NCBI GenBank assembly: GCA_012031225.1
Contig: JAAUTZ010000001.1
Span: forward strand, 62,001-126,000
DNA from: Chloroflexaceae bacterium
Lineage (GTDB): Bacteria; Chloroflexota; Chloroflexia; Chloroflexales; Chloroflexaceae
Direction of reading: 5' to 3'
DNA length: 64,000 nt
Both the position numbers and the translations under genes were made by a program. This document shows positions 10,412-19,347 of the stretch, in pieces. Below the pieces are notes generated by a model. The model made no database searches. It was not told the DNA's origin and saw nothing but the letters and a program-made list of their open reading frames with translations. Numbering within the stretch: position 1 is the stretch's first letter; each line of letters opens with the position of its first letter.

Positions 10412-11323
10412 TTAGCCTTCCAATGCCATTGCGCCCGTTGCAATTTCGCTCACCTCATTAGTGATCGCAGTCTGGCGGGCTTTGTTATACGAGAGGGTCA
10501 GATCACGCACCAAGTCTTTCGCATTGCCGGTGGCATTCCGCATAGCAACCATGCGGGCACTGTGTTCGCTGGCAATGCTTTCGAGCAAGGCATTGTACAG
10601 TTGGACTTCAACGTAATGGGGGAGCAGGCTATCGAGGACTTCTTCCGCCGATGGCTCATAGGTGAAATCCACCGGCTTGACCGTCGTCGCTTCGGGCAGC
10701 TCGACGGGGATCAGCCGCTTGACCGTTGCCCGCTGCACCAGCGTATTGACGAATTCGCTATACAGGACATAGACTTCATCAAGCTGTTCACCCTCATCTA
10801 TCGAACCAGAGCGATTGTAATCCACCCCACGCTGCGCCGCCTGTAACACGTTCGAGCCAATGCCGAGAATATCTTCGAGGGTCGGCTTGTCACTGATGTT
10901 GGTCACTTCGGCAATCAAGCGCAAGCCACTGCGCGAGATGAAATCACGCCCCTTTTTGCCGAGTGCGAACAGGGCCACGTTACGCCCCATGGCCCGCTGA
11001 TCGAGGATGAAGCGGCTCATCTGGCGCAGTGCATTGGAAACCAAGCTGCCCGCTAGCCCGCGATCTGGGGTGATCAGGATCAGCCCAACGTGCTTGACCG
11101 CATCGGGCACATCGAGCAACGTGCCCTTGCGATCTGAGGGCTGCACGCGCACCGCGAGATCAGTCATCAACTCCAGCATCCGGTCGGCATACGGCCTCGC
11201 CGCAAGCACATTGCGCTGGGCCCGGCGCATTTTGGAAGCCGACACCATCTCCATCGCACGGGTAATCTGCGAGACATTTTTCGCCGAACGAATACGGCGA
11301 CGGATTTCACGGGTACTTGCCAT
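10412..11323 (-). CDS. atpG: ATP synthase F1 subunit gamma
   Basis: Central rotor shaft of F1. The 303-residue protein has the diagnostic N-terminal helix ([32 protein letters not shown], quoted in parts: [29 protein letters not shown]), the [14 protein letters not shown] strand and the C-terminal [17 protein letters not shown] and [16 protein letters not shown] helices that contact alpha/beta. The start lies 11 nt after the atpA stop. Confidence 0.96.
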   Translation of the reverse strand: MASTREIRRRIRSAKNVSQITRAMEMVSASKMRRAQRNVLAARPYADRMLELMTDLAVRVQPSDRKGTLLDVPDAVKHVGLILITPDRGLAGSLVSNALRQMSRFILDQRAMGRNVALFALGKKGRDFISRSGLRLIAEVTNISDKPTLEDILGIGSNVLQAAQRGVDYNRSGSIDEGEQLDEVYVLYSEFVNTLVQRATVKRLIPVELPEATTVKPVDFTYEPSAEEVLDSLLPHYVEVQLYNALLESIASEHSARMVAMRNATGNAKDLVRDLTLSYNKARQTAITNEVSEIATGAMALEG

Positions 11324-11334
11324 GCGCGGATTCC

Positions 11335-12903
11335 TTACTCGGTATAGCTATTGGCGGCTTTGAACTCGTTGAGCACATCGTCCATCAGCTGCTTGGTGTC
11401 TGGGCTGGGGAACTTCTTCTCAAGCCGCTGGTCGTACACGGTGCGGCGCACATCGGGGCGCGTATTTTGCAGGTACTCAAGGAAATCGGTGCGCCACTGC
11501 GGAACTTTGCTCACAGCCACGTCATCGAGGAAGCCATTGGTTGCGGCATAGATCAGCATCACCTGATCGGCAATATCGAGCGGCGCATACTGCGGCTGAT
11601 TGAGGATGACCTGCAAGCGTTGCCCGCGATCAATCTGGGCTTTGGTCGTAGCATCGAGATCGCTGGAGAACTGGGCAAATGCGGCGAGGGCGCGGAACTG
11701 AGCCAGATCGAGGCGCAACCGCCCCTGCACATTGCGCATCGCCCGCGTCTGGGCCGCACCACCCACGCGGCTCACGCTAATGCCGACGTTGATCGCGGGG
11801 CGTTGCCCAGCATTGAACAAGTCCGCTTCGAGGAAGATTTGCCCATCAGTAATCGAAATCACGTTCGTCGGGATGTACGCCGACACGTCATTCGATTGGG
11901 TTTCGATGATGGGCAGGGCCGTGAGCGAACCAGCACCGTGTTCTTCGTTCAGGCGGGCAGCGCGTTCGAGCAGGCGCGAGTGGAGGTAGAACACATCGCC
12001 GGGGTAGGCTTCGCGGCCCGGCGGGCGGCGCAGCAGCAACGAGACTTGGCGGTAGGCGACGGCGTGCTTGGAGAGGTCGTCATAGACGATCAGGGCATCG
12101 CGGATGACGGTGCCACCAATCTCGACCCCATTCTCCATAATCTCTTCGCCCATCGCACAGCCCGCGTAGGGCGCGATGAATTGCAGCGCAGCCGTCTCGG
12201 AAGCCGAAGCCACCACCATGATGGTGTGGTCCATCGCACCGTAACGCTCCAGCACGTTTTGGATTTGGGCGACCTGCGCCCGCCGCTGCCCGATGGCAAC
12301 GTAGATGCAGATCAGGTCTTTGCCCTTCTGATTGATGATCGTGTCAATCGCAATCGCCGTCTTTCCGGTCTGGCGGTCACCAATGATCAGCTCACGCTGC
12401 CCACGTCCAATCGGGATCATTGCATCAATTGAGATGATGCCGGTCTGCACGGGGGTATCCACCGACTTGCGGATGATCACGCCGGGTGCGATGCGCTCAA
12501 TTGGGCGGATGGCGGTGGCGTTGATCGGGCCCTTGCCATCAATCGGTTGCCCTAATGGATTCACAACGCGCCCGATCAACTCCTTGCCGACTGGCACAGA
12601 GATCACGCGCCCGGTTGAATATACGGTATCGCCTTGCTCAATGTTCAAGTAATCCCCGACGACGATCACGCCAACGAGGTCTTCGCGCAAGTTCAAGGCA
12701 ATCCCATACACCGATTCGGTCCGCCCCGGCTTGGGCGGGAACTCAACCAACTCGGATGCTACGACTTGATCGAGACCGGCAACGGATGCCACGCCATCGC
12801 TAATCGCAACGACAGTGCCCACATTGACCTGCCGGGGTCCAACCTCAACTCCTGAGAGAATACCTTCTTTGATTCGCGCTAAAAGGTTATCCGTTACCGT
12901 CAT
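11335..12903 (-). CDS. atpA: ATP synthase F1 subunit alpha
   Basis: Non-catalytic nucleotide-binding subunit of F1. The 522-residue protein has the N-terminal beta-barrel ([18 protein letters not shown]), the P-loop [15 protein letters not shown] (about 170), [32 protein letters not shown] and the signature [12 protein letters not shown]-type stretch ([16 protein letters not shown]). GGAGA lies upstream of the ATG. The 166-nt gap separating it from atpH is large for this operon. Confidence 0.97.
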   Translation of the reverse strand: MTVTDNLLARIKEGILSGVEVGPRQVNVGTVVAISDGVASVAGLDQVVASELVEFPPKPGRTESVYGIALNLREDLVGVIVVGDYLNIEQGDTVYSTGRVISVPVGKELIGRVVNPLGQPIDGKGPINATAIRPIERIAPGVIIRKSVDTPVQTGIISIDAMIPIGRGQRELIIGDRQTGKTAIAIDTIINQKGKDLICIYVAIGQRRAQVAQIQNVLERYGAMDHTIMVVASASETAALQFIAPYAGCAMGEEIMENGVEIGGTVIRDALIVYDDLSKHAVAYRQVSLLLRRPPGREAYPGDVFYLHSRLLERAARLNEEHGAGSLTALPIIETQSNDVSAYIPTNVISITDGQIFLEADLFNAGQRPAINVGISVSRVGGAAQTRAMRNVQGRLRLDLAQFRALAAFAQFSSDLDATTKAQIDRGQRLQVILNQPQYAPLDIADQVMLIYAATNGFLDDVAVSKVPQWRTDFLEYLQNTRPDVRRTVYDQRLEKKFPSPDTKQLMDDVLNEFKAANSYTE

Positions 12904-13069
12904 TGCTCTATCTCCATTGTCTGTGCGCTGTCATGGCAGAGAGCCGCACGGCAGAGAGCGCACTGGCTAACCCTCACCTGCGGCTCCGGCACAATCTGAT
13001 TGACCTGATGGGCCTGATTGATCTGACTAATCTGACAGGCCGATCTCCGTAAGTCGTGTGGCATGCGGC
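12904..13069 (-). other. Long intergenic gap inside the atp operon, with short repeats
   Basis: Other junctions in this operon are short, but here 166 nt separate atpH from atpA. The stretch holds two copies of GGCAGAGAG, flanking GTGCGCT/AGCGCAC arms that could pair, and a run of imperfect CTGATTGAC-like units around 12998-13040. No open reading frame with a ribosome-binding site was seen. It may be a processing or attenuation region, or neutral insertion. Confidence 0.4.
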
Positions 13070-13570
13070 TCAGCTTGCCAACATTCCACGCTGCACGTTG
13101 TTCAGGCGGGTACGCAAGCTGTTATCCACAACCTGATCGCCTACTCGAATAATCAAGCCCCCGATAATGGTTTCGTCCACCCGGAAGTACAGATCAAGCG
13201 GGGTCTGATATTGTTCTTGCAACTGCTGGCGCACGCGCTCTTGCTGCTCACCACTCAGCGGCACGGCACTCAGCACCTCCGCCCGCGTCAGCATCACTGC
13301 CCCCGCCCCGAACTGCTCAAAGGCTTGCAGCACTTGGGGCAGCTGTTCTAGCATCCCGTCACGGGCCAGCACCAGCAAGAAATTGCGGATGGTGGCGGGG
13401 GTATTGGGCGGCAGGGCTGCATCAATCTGCGTTTGCAGGGCTTCGAGTGGGCCTGTCGCCTGTGCCAACTTGGGGGCTACGGCTTGCAGTGTGGTCAGCG
13501 TTGAGCCGATCACGGCATCATACAAGCCACGCGCATAGGTCTGTTCATCGGCTGCTGTCACGGCTTCCAT
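13070..13570 (-). CDS. atpH: ATP synthase F1 subunit delta
   Basis: Delta subunit (OSCP-like), joining F1 to the peripheral stalk. The 166-residue protein has an N-terminal helical domain (ADEQTYARGLYDAVIGS) and the conserved C-terminal region with VLSAVPLSGEQQERVRQQL, DLYFRVDETIIGGLIIRVGD and VVDNSLRTRLNNVQRGML. The ATG gives the usual length; a GTG 27 nt upstream is also open but would add nine unconserved residues. Confidence 0.93.
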   Translation of the reverse strand: MEAVTAADEQTYARGLYDAVIGSTLTTLQAVAPKLAQATGPLEALQTQIDAALPPNTPATIRNFLLVLARDGMLEQLPQVLQAFEQFGAGAVMLTRAEVLSAVPLSGEQQERVRQQLQEQYQTPLDLYFRVDETIIGGLIIRVGDQVVDNSLRTRLNNVQRGMLAS

Positions 13571-13620
13571 CCTATTGTTGCGGGCGCACCACGCCACCGG
13601 CGTAACCCGGGTAGCACGCC

Positions 13621-14118
13621 TTAATTATTCCGACTCTTCGCAAGATCAACAAGCGACTGCTCAATGAGCGCATTGTGCGATTGCTTCAGTTCCGCTTGCA
13701 GCACCTTCTCCGCCGTCAGGGTCACCATTTCGGCGATCTGCTGCTGGGCATCACGGAACATCAAGGCCCGTTCCTGCTCGGTCTGTGCGCGGGCTTCGGT
13801 GCGAATGCGCTCTGCTTCCTGCTGCGCTTGGTTGATCAGCTCAAGCTCCTGTGCCTTGACCCGCTCCTGCGCCTGCATCAGGATCGCGGCGGCTTCTTGA
13901 CGTGCTTTCGCAATCTCGGCATCATAATCCCGCTTGGCATTCGCCAATTGTTCTTTGACCTGATCGGCCTCTTTGAGGCTCTGCTCAATCCGTGTTGCGC
14001 GCTCTTGGAGCATGTTGAACACGGGCTTGTAGAGCAACCGATACAATACGAAGGCCATAATCCCAAAGTTGATGATCTGATAGATCAGCTTTGGCAGATT
14101 TACGCCCAACGCTTCCAT
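13621..14118 (-). CDS. atpF: ATP synthase Fo subunit b
   Basis: Peripheral stalk subunit b. The 165-residue protein has one N-terminal transmembrane helix (IINFGIMAFVLYRLLYKPVF) and a long charged helix with heptad character (from about residue 35 to the end) that dimerises and binds delta. Only one b-type gene is present, so the stalk is probably a homodimer rather than the b/b' pair of phototrophs such as cyanobacteria. Confidence 0.93.
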   Translation of the reverse strand: MEALGVNLPKLIYQIINFGIMAFVLYRLLYKPVFNMLQERATRIEQSLKEADQVKEQLANAKRDYDAEIAKARQEAAAILMQAQERVKAQELELINQAQQEAERIRTEARAQTEQERALMFRDAQQQIAEMVTLTAEKVLQAELKQSHNALIEQSLVDLAKSRNN

Positions 14119-14145
14119 AGCTTACTCCTCTGCCTGTTGTTCGTG

Positions 14146-14394
<249 letters not shown>

Positions 14395-14467
14395 TCACAC
14401 ATACGCTAGTACGCTTGAACCTTTTGGAACCTTCCGTAAACCACGCCCATGCGCGGCCAGATGCTGG

Positions 14468-15400
14468 CTAATGATGCTCGTTGTGATCTTGGGTTTCAAT
14501 CGCAATGAACGCCATTGTGAGCACGGCAAACACAAAGGCTTGAATGAAGCCGACAAAGACTTCAAAGAAATAGAATGGCAATGGCACAACCATTGGCACA
14601 AGGAAAATCATGACGATCAGCAGCACCTCACCGGCGAAAATGTTACCAAAGAGCCGGAAGGTGAAGGCGGGGATACGGGCCAAGAGGCTGATGAGTTCGA
14701 GGATGCCGACGAACGACATCACCCCATTCAGATTGAAGAACTTGCCAAAGTAGCCTGCGCCGAGCTTACTGATCGAGAGGTAGAGCGTGTAGAAGACGGA
14801 GATCAGTGCGAGGGCGAGGGTGAAGTTCAGGTCGGCACTCGGCGAACGGAAGAGGGGAACGATCCCTTCGCCCGCCTGACAGCCGATGTACTTGGAGCCT
14901 TCGGCGAACGGTGAGGGCGGCAGGATGTTATCTACTGGGGCACTCACGGCAAGGCGAATCTCGCTCATGCTGGTTTCGTTCTGCTCGGCAGCGTGGCAGA
15001 TCCCAATCGAGCCAACGCCCGGCAACAGCCCAAACCAATTCGACAAGATCACGAGAAAGAAGATTGTGGCAATCACCGGAAAGGTACGCTGGGCATATTC
15101 AGCATTGATCCCCTTGAACAGATTGTATAGCCACTCGATGAGCCACTCCATAAAGTTCTGCCAGCCACTAGGGACGGCTTTCAGATTGCCTGCGGCCACC
15201 ACTGCCAGCGTAATCAAGGCAACGTTGACGAGCAGTGAGACGAGCATGGAGTTGGTAAAGATCGTGTTGGGGATTAAGTCGTCGGCCCGAACTTCAATCG
15301 CCAGCGATTCCATCGGGTAGATGATGCGGCTACCAACCGCGAGTGCAAGCAAAGCCAGTGCAATGCCGATATTCCGAGCCACAGCCTTCCTCCTGAACAA
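14468..15400 (-). CDS. atpB: ATP synthase Fo subunit a
   Basis: Stator channel subunit with multiple transmembrane helices. The 310-residue protein carries the essential Arg in FTFRLFGNIFAGEVLL and a C-terminal FYFFEVFVGFIQAFVFAVL helix. An internal loop of about 60 residues (around 140-195, with Cys in GICHAAEQ and YIGCQAGEG) seems longer than in well-known a subunits. It is first in the atp operon, with a 186-nt leader from a good promoter; no atpI or atpZ was seen before it. Confidence 0.94.
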   Translation of the reverse strand: MFRRKAVARNIGIALALLALAVGSRIIYPMESLAIEVRADDLIPNTIFTNSMLVSLLVNVALITLAVVAAGNLKAVPSGWQNFMEWLIEWLYNLFKGINAEYAQRTFPVIATIFFLVILSNWFGLLPGVGSIGICHAAEQNETSMSEIRLAVSAPVDNILPPSPFAEGSKYIGCQAGEGIVPLFRSPSADLNFTLALALISVFYTLYLSISKLGAGYFGKFFNLNGVMSFVGILELISLLARIPAFTFRLFGNIFAGEVLLIVMIFLVPMVVPLPFYFFEVFVGFIQAFVFAVLTMAFIAIETQDHNEHH

Positions 15401-15585
15401 CCGGGCGTGCAGCGTTATACACGCGGTCTGCTACTGACACACATTGTCATTCATCTGCATCGGGGCACACGTAAGCTGAAGAACCTTGCCGGAGTGTGTT
15501 TGTTCCATTCTTCACAAGGAGTGTAACCCAGAAACCGATTTTGTGCAAGTTCGGTTAAAATGCTTGCCGCTTCCTCACCGTGCGG

Positions 15586-15614
15586 AGTATAGCATGGCTG
15601 TCAACACGGTGCAA
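15586..15614 (-). promoter_or_regulatory. atp operon promoter (TTGCAC-17-TATACT, extended -10)
   Basis: On the minus strand, TTGCAC and TATACT are separated by exactly 17 nt, and TG-C precedes the -10 to form an extended element. It lies upstream of atpB with no competing gene start between, giving an untranslated leader of roughly 180 nt. Confidence 0.7.
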
Positions 15615-15622
15615 ATTTAGTT

Positions 15623-16714
15623 TCAGCTTAAAGCATCTTGCAATTCGCGGATGGCTCGGCGCGTATTGACCCACACGGCCCCGATGCGTGAATTGGCAAC
15701 CGCTTTGTTAAAGACGAGCGTCAGCAGGAAGCGTTGCGAAATATCGAAGCAGTAGAGGTCGTAGTTATGCCCCTCGTGGATGTAGAGGGTGGTGGCATCT
15801 TTCTCTCGGAGTTGCCGCGCAATTTCGCCCGCCGTCGAGAAGCTCGTTGAGAGCAACGGCAACAGGATCATCGTGGGCAGATTGTCGGTCGTGCCAACTT
15901 CGACGAGCACCATGCCCGCCCGATCCGTGAGCATAATGCACTGGGGGCCTAGCTCCTGCGAGAGGTCACTCATCACACTGCGGATCGGGGTCAAGTTCTC
16001 TGCCGTCACAACCATATTGCCACTAGCGCGTCGCCCGATAGATTCGTGGTGCGGGGTGGTCGCGGCTTTCTCGGCGGCGCGTTCGCTGATCGAAGGGCGG
16101 CTTGGCGCAGGCTTGGGGGTATCTGCGCTACGCTCCGTAACCCGTGCGGAGAGCCGCGTCGTGCGGGAACTTGCCCGCTCACCCAGTTCGCTCGTGCCGG
16201 GCTTGTCGCTGTGGCTCGCTACACTTGGCTCCGGCAGTTCATCGGTTTTGGGCTTTTCAGCGCGGGCGGCTGCCGCCCGTGCCGCTCGCGATGTCGGCTC
16301 CGGTTCTGGTTCTGGCTCGACATCCACTACGGCGGCGGCGGCTTGTACCTCGTGTTCGGCATAGCGCGTCAGAGCCTGCTGAAACGCGGAACTGATCCGG
16401 TCGGGGGTAGGTTCCCCCGCCACAAAAACCGCCCCCAATGCCTCGACTTGGATTTGCAAAGCCTCATCGGGCTGCGGGTTCCACAGCACCAAGCGCGTGG
16501 GCAAGCCAAAGCCACTGAGAATATCCGCCAATTCCAAGCCGCTCATGTCGGGCATGTGCGTACTCGCAAGGATGATCTGCGGCGGGTTGGCATTCACTTC
16601 CCACAGCACTTCATTGGCAGACTCGATCACCTGCATAGCCGCCCCTGTGATCTGCCCGGAAAGGCTCCGCAAGGGGTCTTGTTCGCTGGACACCACCAGA
16701 ACTCGATAGTCCAT
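15623..16714 (-). CDS. Pseudo-receiver / roadblock-LC7 domain protein
   Basis: A 363-residue soluble protein. The N-terminal 120 residues have a response-regulator receiver fold (YRVLVVSSEQDPL, MPDMSGLELADIL, RLVLWNPQ), but the chemistry is missing. The acidic pocket reads SSE instead of DD/DE, the phosphoacceptor Asp position before MPDMSG is Ser, and the late Lys is replaced (AGEPT). A disordered Pro/Glu/Ser/Arg linker follows (about 125-240). The C-terminal 120 residues are a roadblock/LC7 domain (LTPIRSVMSDLSQELG, CIMLTDRAGMVLVEVG, FSTAGEIARQL). Roadblock proteins regulate small GTPases of the MglA type; no such GTPase gene is adjacent. It may be a phosphorylation-independent scaffold. 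Confidence 0.75.
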   Translation of the reverse strand: MDYRVLVVSSEQDPLRSLSGQITGAAMQVIESANEVLWEVNANPPQIILASTHMPDMSGLELADILSGFGLPTRLVLWNPQPDEALQIQVEALGAVFVAGEPTPDRISSAFQQALTRYAEHEVQAAAAVVDVEPEPEPEPTSRAARAAAARAEKPKTDELPEPSVASHSDKPGTSELGERASSRTTRLSARVTERSADTPKPAPSRPSISERAAEKAATTPHHESIGRRASGNMVVTAENLTPIRSVMSDLSQELGPQCIMLTDRAGMVLVEVGTTDNLPTMILLPLLSTSFSTAGEIARQLREKDATTLYIHEGHNYDLYCFDISQRFLLTLVFNKAVANSRIGAVWVNTRRAIRELQDALS

Positions 16715-16866
16715 ATGCTGCTACTCACTCCACACGCTGGATTGCCAGAATGCTGCTTACGATTGACTTGCTAAAATCAATGCACCGATTTCATCGTTTG
16801 TATGGTTTATATAGTTTGACCGCGTGTAGCCCGCTTTTCCCGTTGCTCACGCGCATTCCTACCGGC

Positions 16867-18021
16867 TCACGCTGATGCCATCGCTAGTAACTCAACGGCA
16901 GTTCGCGGAAGCCACAACGTCTCGCCCGAAGGCAGTTCAACATCTACCGCCATTACCTGCACCCCGAATGGCAGGCGGCGCGGCAACGTCGAGACGGCGC
17001 GGATCACGCCCTGCTGCCCTAGATGGGCATAATCCCGCAGGCGCACCGTTGCCCCGACGCGCAATGGCTGATCGGCAGCGATACTGGCCGTGATGCCCGA
17101 ACGCCGCAACGGAATAATCACCCGTGGCCGCAGCAACGGGCGATGGATCCGGGTAGTGCCTACGATCAAGGCTTCCTGCCGATCATTGCTGCTCAATAGA
17201 TCGAACACCGCGCTACTCATGGGCTGCGTGCCAAAGCCCTCCGTCAGCACCAGTGTCGTACCCAGATCGGCATGCTCGCGCCCGCTCGTCAGGTTCCGCA
17301 GCAATGCGCCTGCTGAGGCGACAGGATGGGTTGCACTGAACCATTGGCGTAGCTCTGGTTCGGCCATGCTGCCGAGAATAATCCCGCGCACCTGCTTCTC
17401 AACGGCGCGGCGCAGCCCAGCGGCAGTGATGCCTACCCCGCCAATCAGGATTGCAAAGGTACTGCGCTCATCAATCATCTCAGCCGTAATCGGCTCCGTC
17501 GGGTCCGTGACCATCAGGCGCAGCACGCCGCTGCGCTCCGAGCCAACGCCAAATGCGCCATAGACCTGCGCGGCAGGGGTTTCAAGCGTCACCCCTCGAA
17601 ACGGCAGAATATCCATCACAAAACCCAACATCGCCGCCTGTAGGCTGATTTCCTGCGGATCGGGCGTGATCGTGGCATAGCCAGTGCGCGGATCGAATGC
17701 GGTCAAGACACCGGCCACCGGCGCGGTGCTGGTGCGTCCCAGTGCAGCGGGGGTGCGTGCTAGCACCTGCCCCAACCGCACCGCATCACCCTGTTTCACG
17801 CGCAACATGCGCGCCGTCTGGGTAATCGGCACAGCCAAATCGCCGGCAACATTGACGATGCGCGGCGTGGCGGGCACAAGCGCACGGGCAATGATGTCTT
17901 CCGTCTCAACCCGTTGCCCAATGCGCACTAACACTTCGCCCGGAAACGGCAGGCGGCGATCAATCCGCGCAACGGTCTGGGCGGCAACGGGGGGTATTTT
18001 CTCAGGATTATAGAGCGACAT
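16867..18021 (-). CDS. Unrecognised 384-residue protein with barrel-sandwich and KOW-like ends
   Basis: I do not recognise this family. The N-terminal third looks like one or two lipoyl/biotin-type barrel-sandwich folds (LPFPGEVLVRIGQRV, MLRVKQGDAVRLGQVLA, PVAGVLTAFDP), without a modifiable MKM-type lysine. The middle is a possible Rossmann-like region (FAILIGGVGITAAGLRRAVE, VRGIILGSM). The C-terminus contains a KOW-like beta region (RVGATVRLRDYAHLGQQGVI). No signal peptide or transmembrane helix is evident. It has its own extended -10 promoter, divergent from sbtA. Confidence 0.6.
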   Translation of the reverse strand: MSLYNPEKIPPVAAQTVARIDRRLPFPGEVLVRIGQRVETEDIIARALVPATPRIVNVAGDLAVPITQTARMLRVKQGDAVRLGQVLARTPAALGRTSTAPVAGVLTAFDPRTGYATITPDPQEISLQAAMLGFVMDILPFRGVTLETPAAQVYGAFGVGSERSGVLRLMVTDPTEPITAEMIDERSTFAILIGGVGITAAGLRRAVEKQVRGIILGSMAEPELRQWFSATHPVASAGALLRNLTSGREHADLGTTLVLTEGFGTQPMSSAVFDLLSSNDRQEALIVGTTRIHRPLLRPRVIIPLRRSGITASIAADQPLRVGATVRLRDYAHLGQQGVIRAVSTLPRRLPFGVQVMAVDVELPSGETLWLPRTAVELLAMASA

Positions 18022-18067
18022 GCAAGTTGCCTTACGCCAAATGATGATACGAGCTTACGCCGTGCTT

Positions 18068-18076
18068 ATTATAGCA
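18068..18076 (-). promoter_or_regulatory. Extended -10 promoter (TGCTATAAT)
   Basis: A perfect extended -10 element on the minus strand, 46 nt upstream of the 384-residue gene's start. The -35 region is poor, as expected for extended -10 promoters. Confidence 0.55.
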
Positions 18077-18219
18077 TAAGCTACCGGATCAAGCCGCATG
18101 CTTGCAATGATGATCTGGCGGGCATGCGATGTAACCGACACGTATCTACTAGGGCTACACTGATAGGGCAGGACGGTCTTGCCCTAAAGCTCTCTGGTGA
18201 GCGAGAAAGCCACGCCGCA

Positions 18220-19188
18220 ATGGATCCACTCGAACTGGTGCGTATCAATCTCTTTTCCCCAATGGTGACAGCCTTTGTATTAGGTATTGTAGCACGACTT
18301 ATCAAAAGCGACCTGAATTTGCCGGAGTCGTTGTACGCATCACTCACAATCTATCTGCTGCTCGCCATTGGGCTGAAGGGCGGAGCCGGGCTAGCTCAAT
18401 CATCCTTTGGTGAACTGGCCCTGCCCCTGCTTGCCACACTGCTGCTTGGGGTAGGCATTCCGATCTGGTCATACGTGATCCTGCGCCGTTTGGGGAAATT
18501 CGATATTGCCAATGCCGCCGCAATTGCCGCCCACTATGGTTCGGTCTCAGCCGTGACCTTCACAGCGAGCCAGACCTTTCTCAACACGATTGGCGAACCA
18601 TTCGAGGGGTTTATGCCAACTTTGCTCACCGTGCTAGAAGTGCCGGCAATTGCCGTTGCGCTGGTAATTGCCCGCATGCAGCTCGGCAGCAGTGGCTCAG
18701 TTGCCGAAGTCGCCCATGAAGTCCTTACGGGCAAAGGCATTGTGCTACTGGTGGGCGGCATGGTGATGGGCTATTTGGCCGGGGCCGAGGGGATCCAACT
18801 GGTTGCGCCGTTTTTCATTGATCCGTTTCAGGGCGCACTGACGTTATTCCTGCTTGAATTAGGCATTGTCACAGCGGGGCAACTCCGCTCAATCATTACC
18901 GTTGGGCCCTTCCTGATCGGCTTCGGCATCGTGATGCCCGTCCTGCATGGCTTGCTCGGCGTGGTGCTAGGTGGCTTTGCGGGCTTGTCGCCCGGCGGCT
19001 GCACCATTCTGGCTGTGCTAGCGGCGAGTGCCAGCTACATCGCTGCGCCTGCGGCAGTTCGGATTGCCCTACCGCAAGCCAATCCCGGCTACTACCTGAC
19101 GGCCTCGTTAGGGATTACATTCCCCTTCAATCTGGTATTTGGCATCCCCCTCTACTACAATGTTGCGCTGTGGCTGTGGGGCGGATGA
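18220..19188 (+). CDS. sbtA: SbtA-type sodium-dependent bicarbonate transporter
   Basis: A 322-residue integral membrane protein with about ten hydrophobic segments in two inverted halves, matching the SbtA family (formerly DUF897), known as a Na+/HCO3- symporter in cyanobacteria. Family-like stretches are LLLAIGLKGGAGLA, AAIAAHYGSVSAVTF (first-half binding motif), LFLLELGIVTAGQLR and GGCTILAVLAASASYIAAPAAVR (second-half equivalent). The ATG was chosen because it places the protein start just before the first helix. The regulatory PII-like SbtB, often encoded next door in cyanobacteria, is absent. It would supply inorganic carbon. Confidence 0.85.
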   Translation: MDPLELVRINLFSPMVTAFVLGIVARLIKSDLNLPESLYASLTIYLLLAIGLKGGAGLAQSSFGELALPLLATLLLGVGIPIWSYVILRRLGKFDIANAAAIAAHYGSVSAVTFTASQTFLNTIGEPFEGFMPTLLTVLEVPAIAVALVIARMQLGSSGSVAEVAHEVLTGKGIVLLVGGMVMGYLAGAEGIQLVAPFFIDPFQGALTLFLLELGIVTAGQLRSIITVGPFLIGFGIVMPVLHGLLGVVLGGFAGLSPGGCTILAVLAASASYIAAPAAVRIALPQANPGYYLTASLGITFPFNLVFGIPLYYNVALWLWGG

Positions 19189-19347
19189 TCCGCCCTGCCT
19201 GCCCATCGCCCCCGCATCATGTTTGTGCCCCTCGTGCCCCACGCTACCTGAATCATGTCGCTCGTCCCCTCAAATAATGGTACAATATGTATATCAATTC
19301 TATTTACCGCATCGGTTATCCCCATAGTAAAGGTTTTGCACAGCACG

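Noticed and set aside
11317-12432. 371-residue plus-strand ORF
   Set aside because: Entirely antisense to atpA, a G+C-rich shadow frame with no motif.
19255-19347. Longer N-terminus for the Kef-type antiporter
   Set aside because: The extra 31 residues are not typical of the family and the ATG at 19348 starts just before the first membrane segment.
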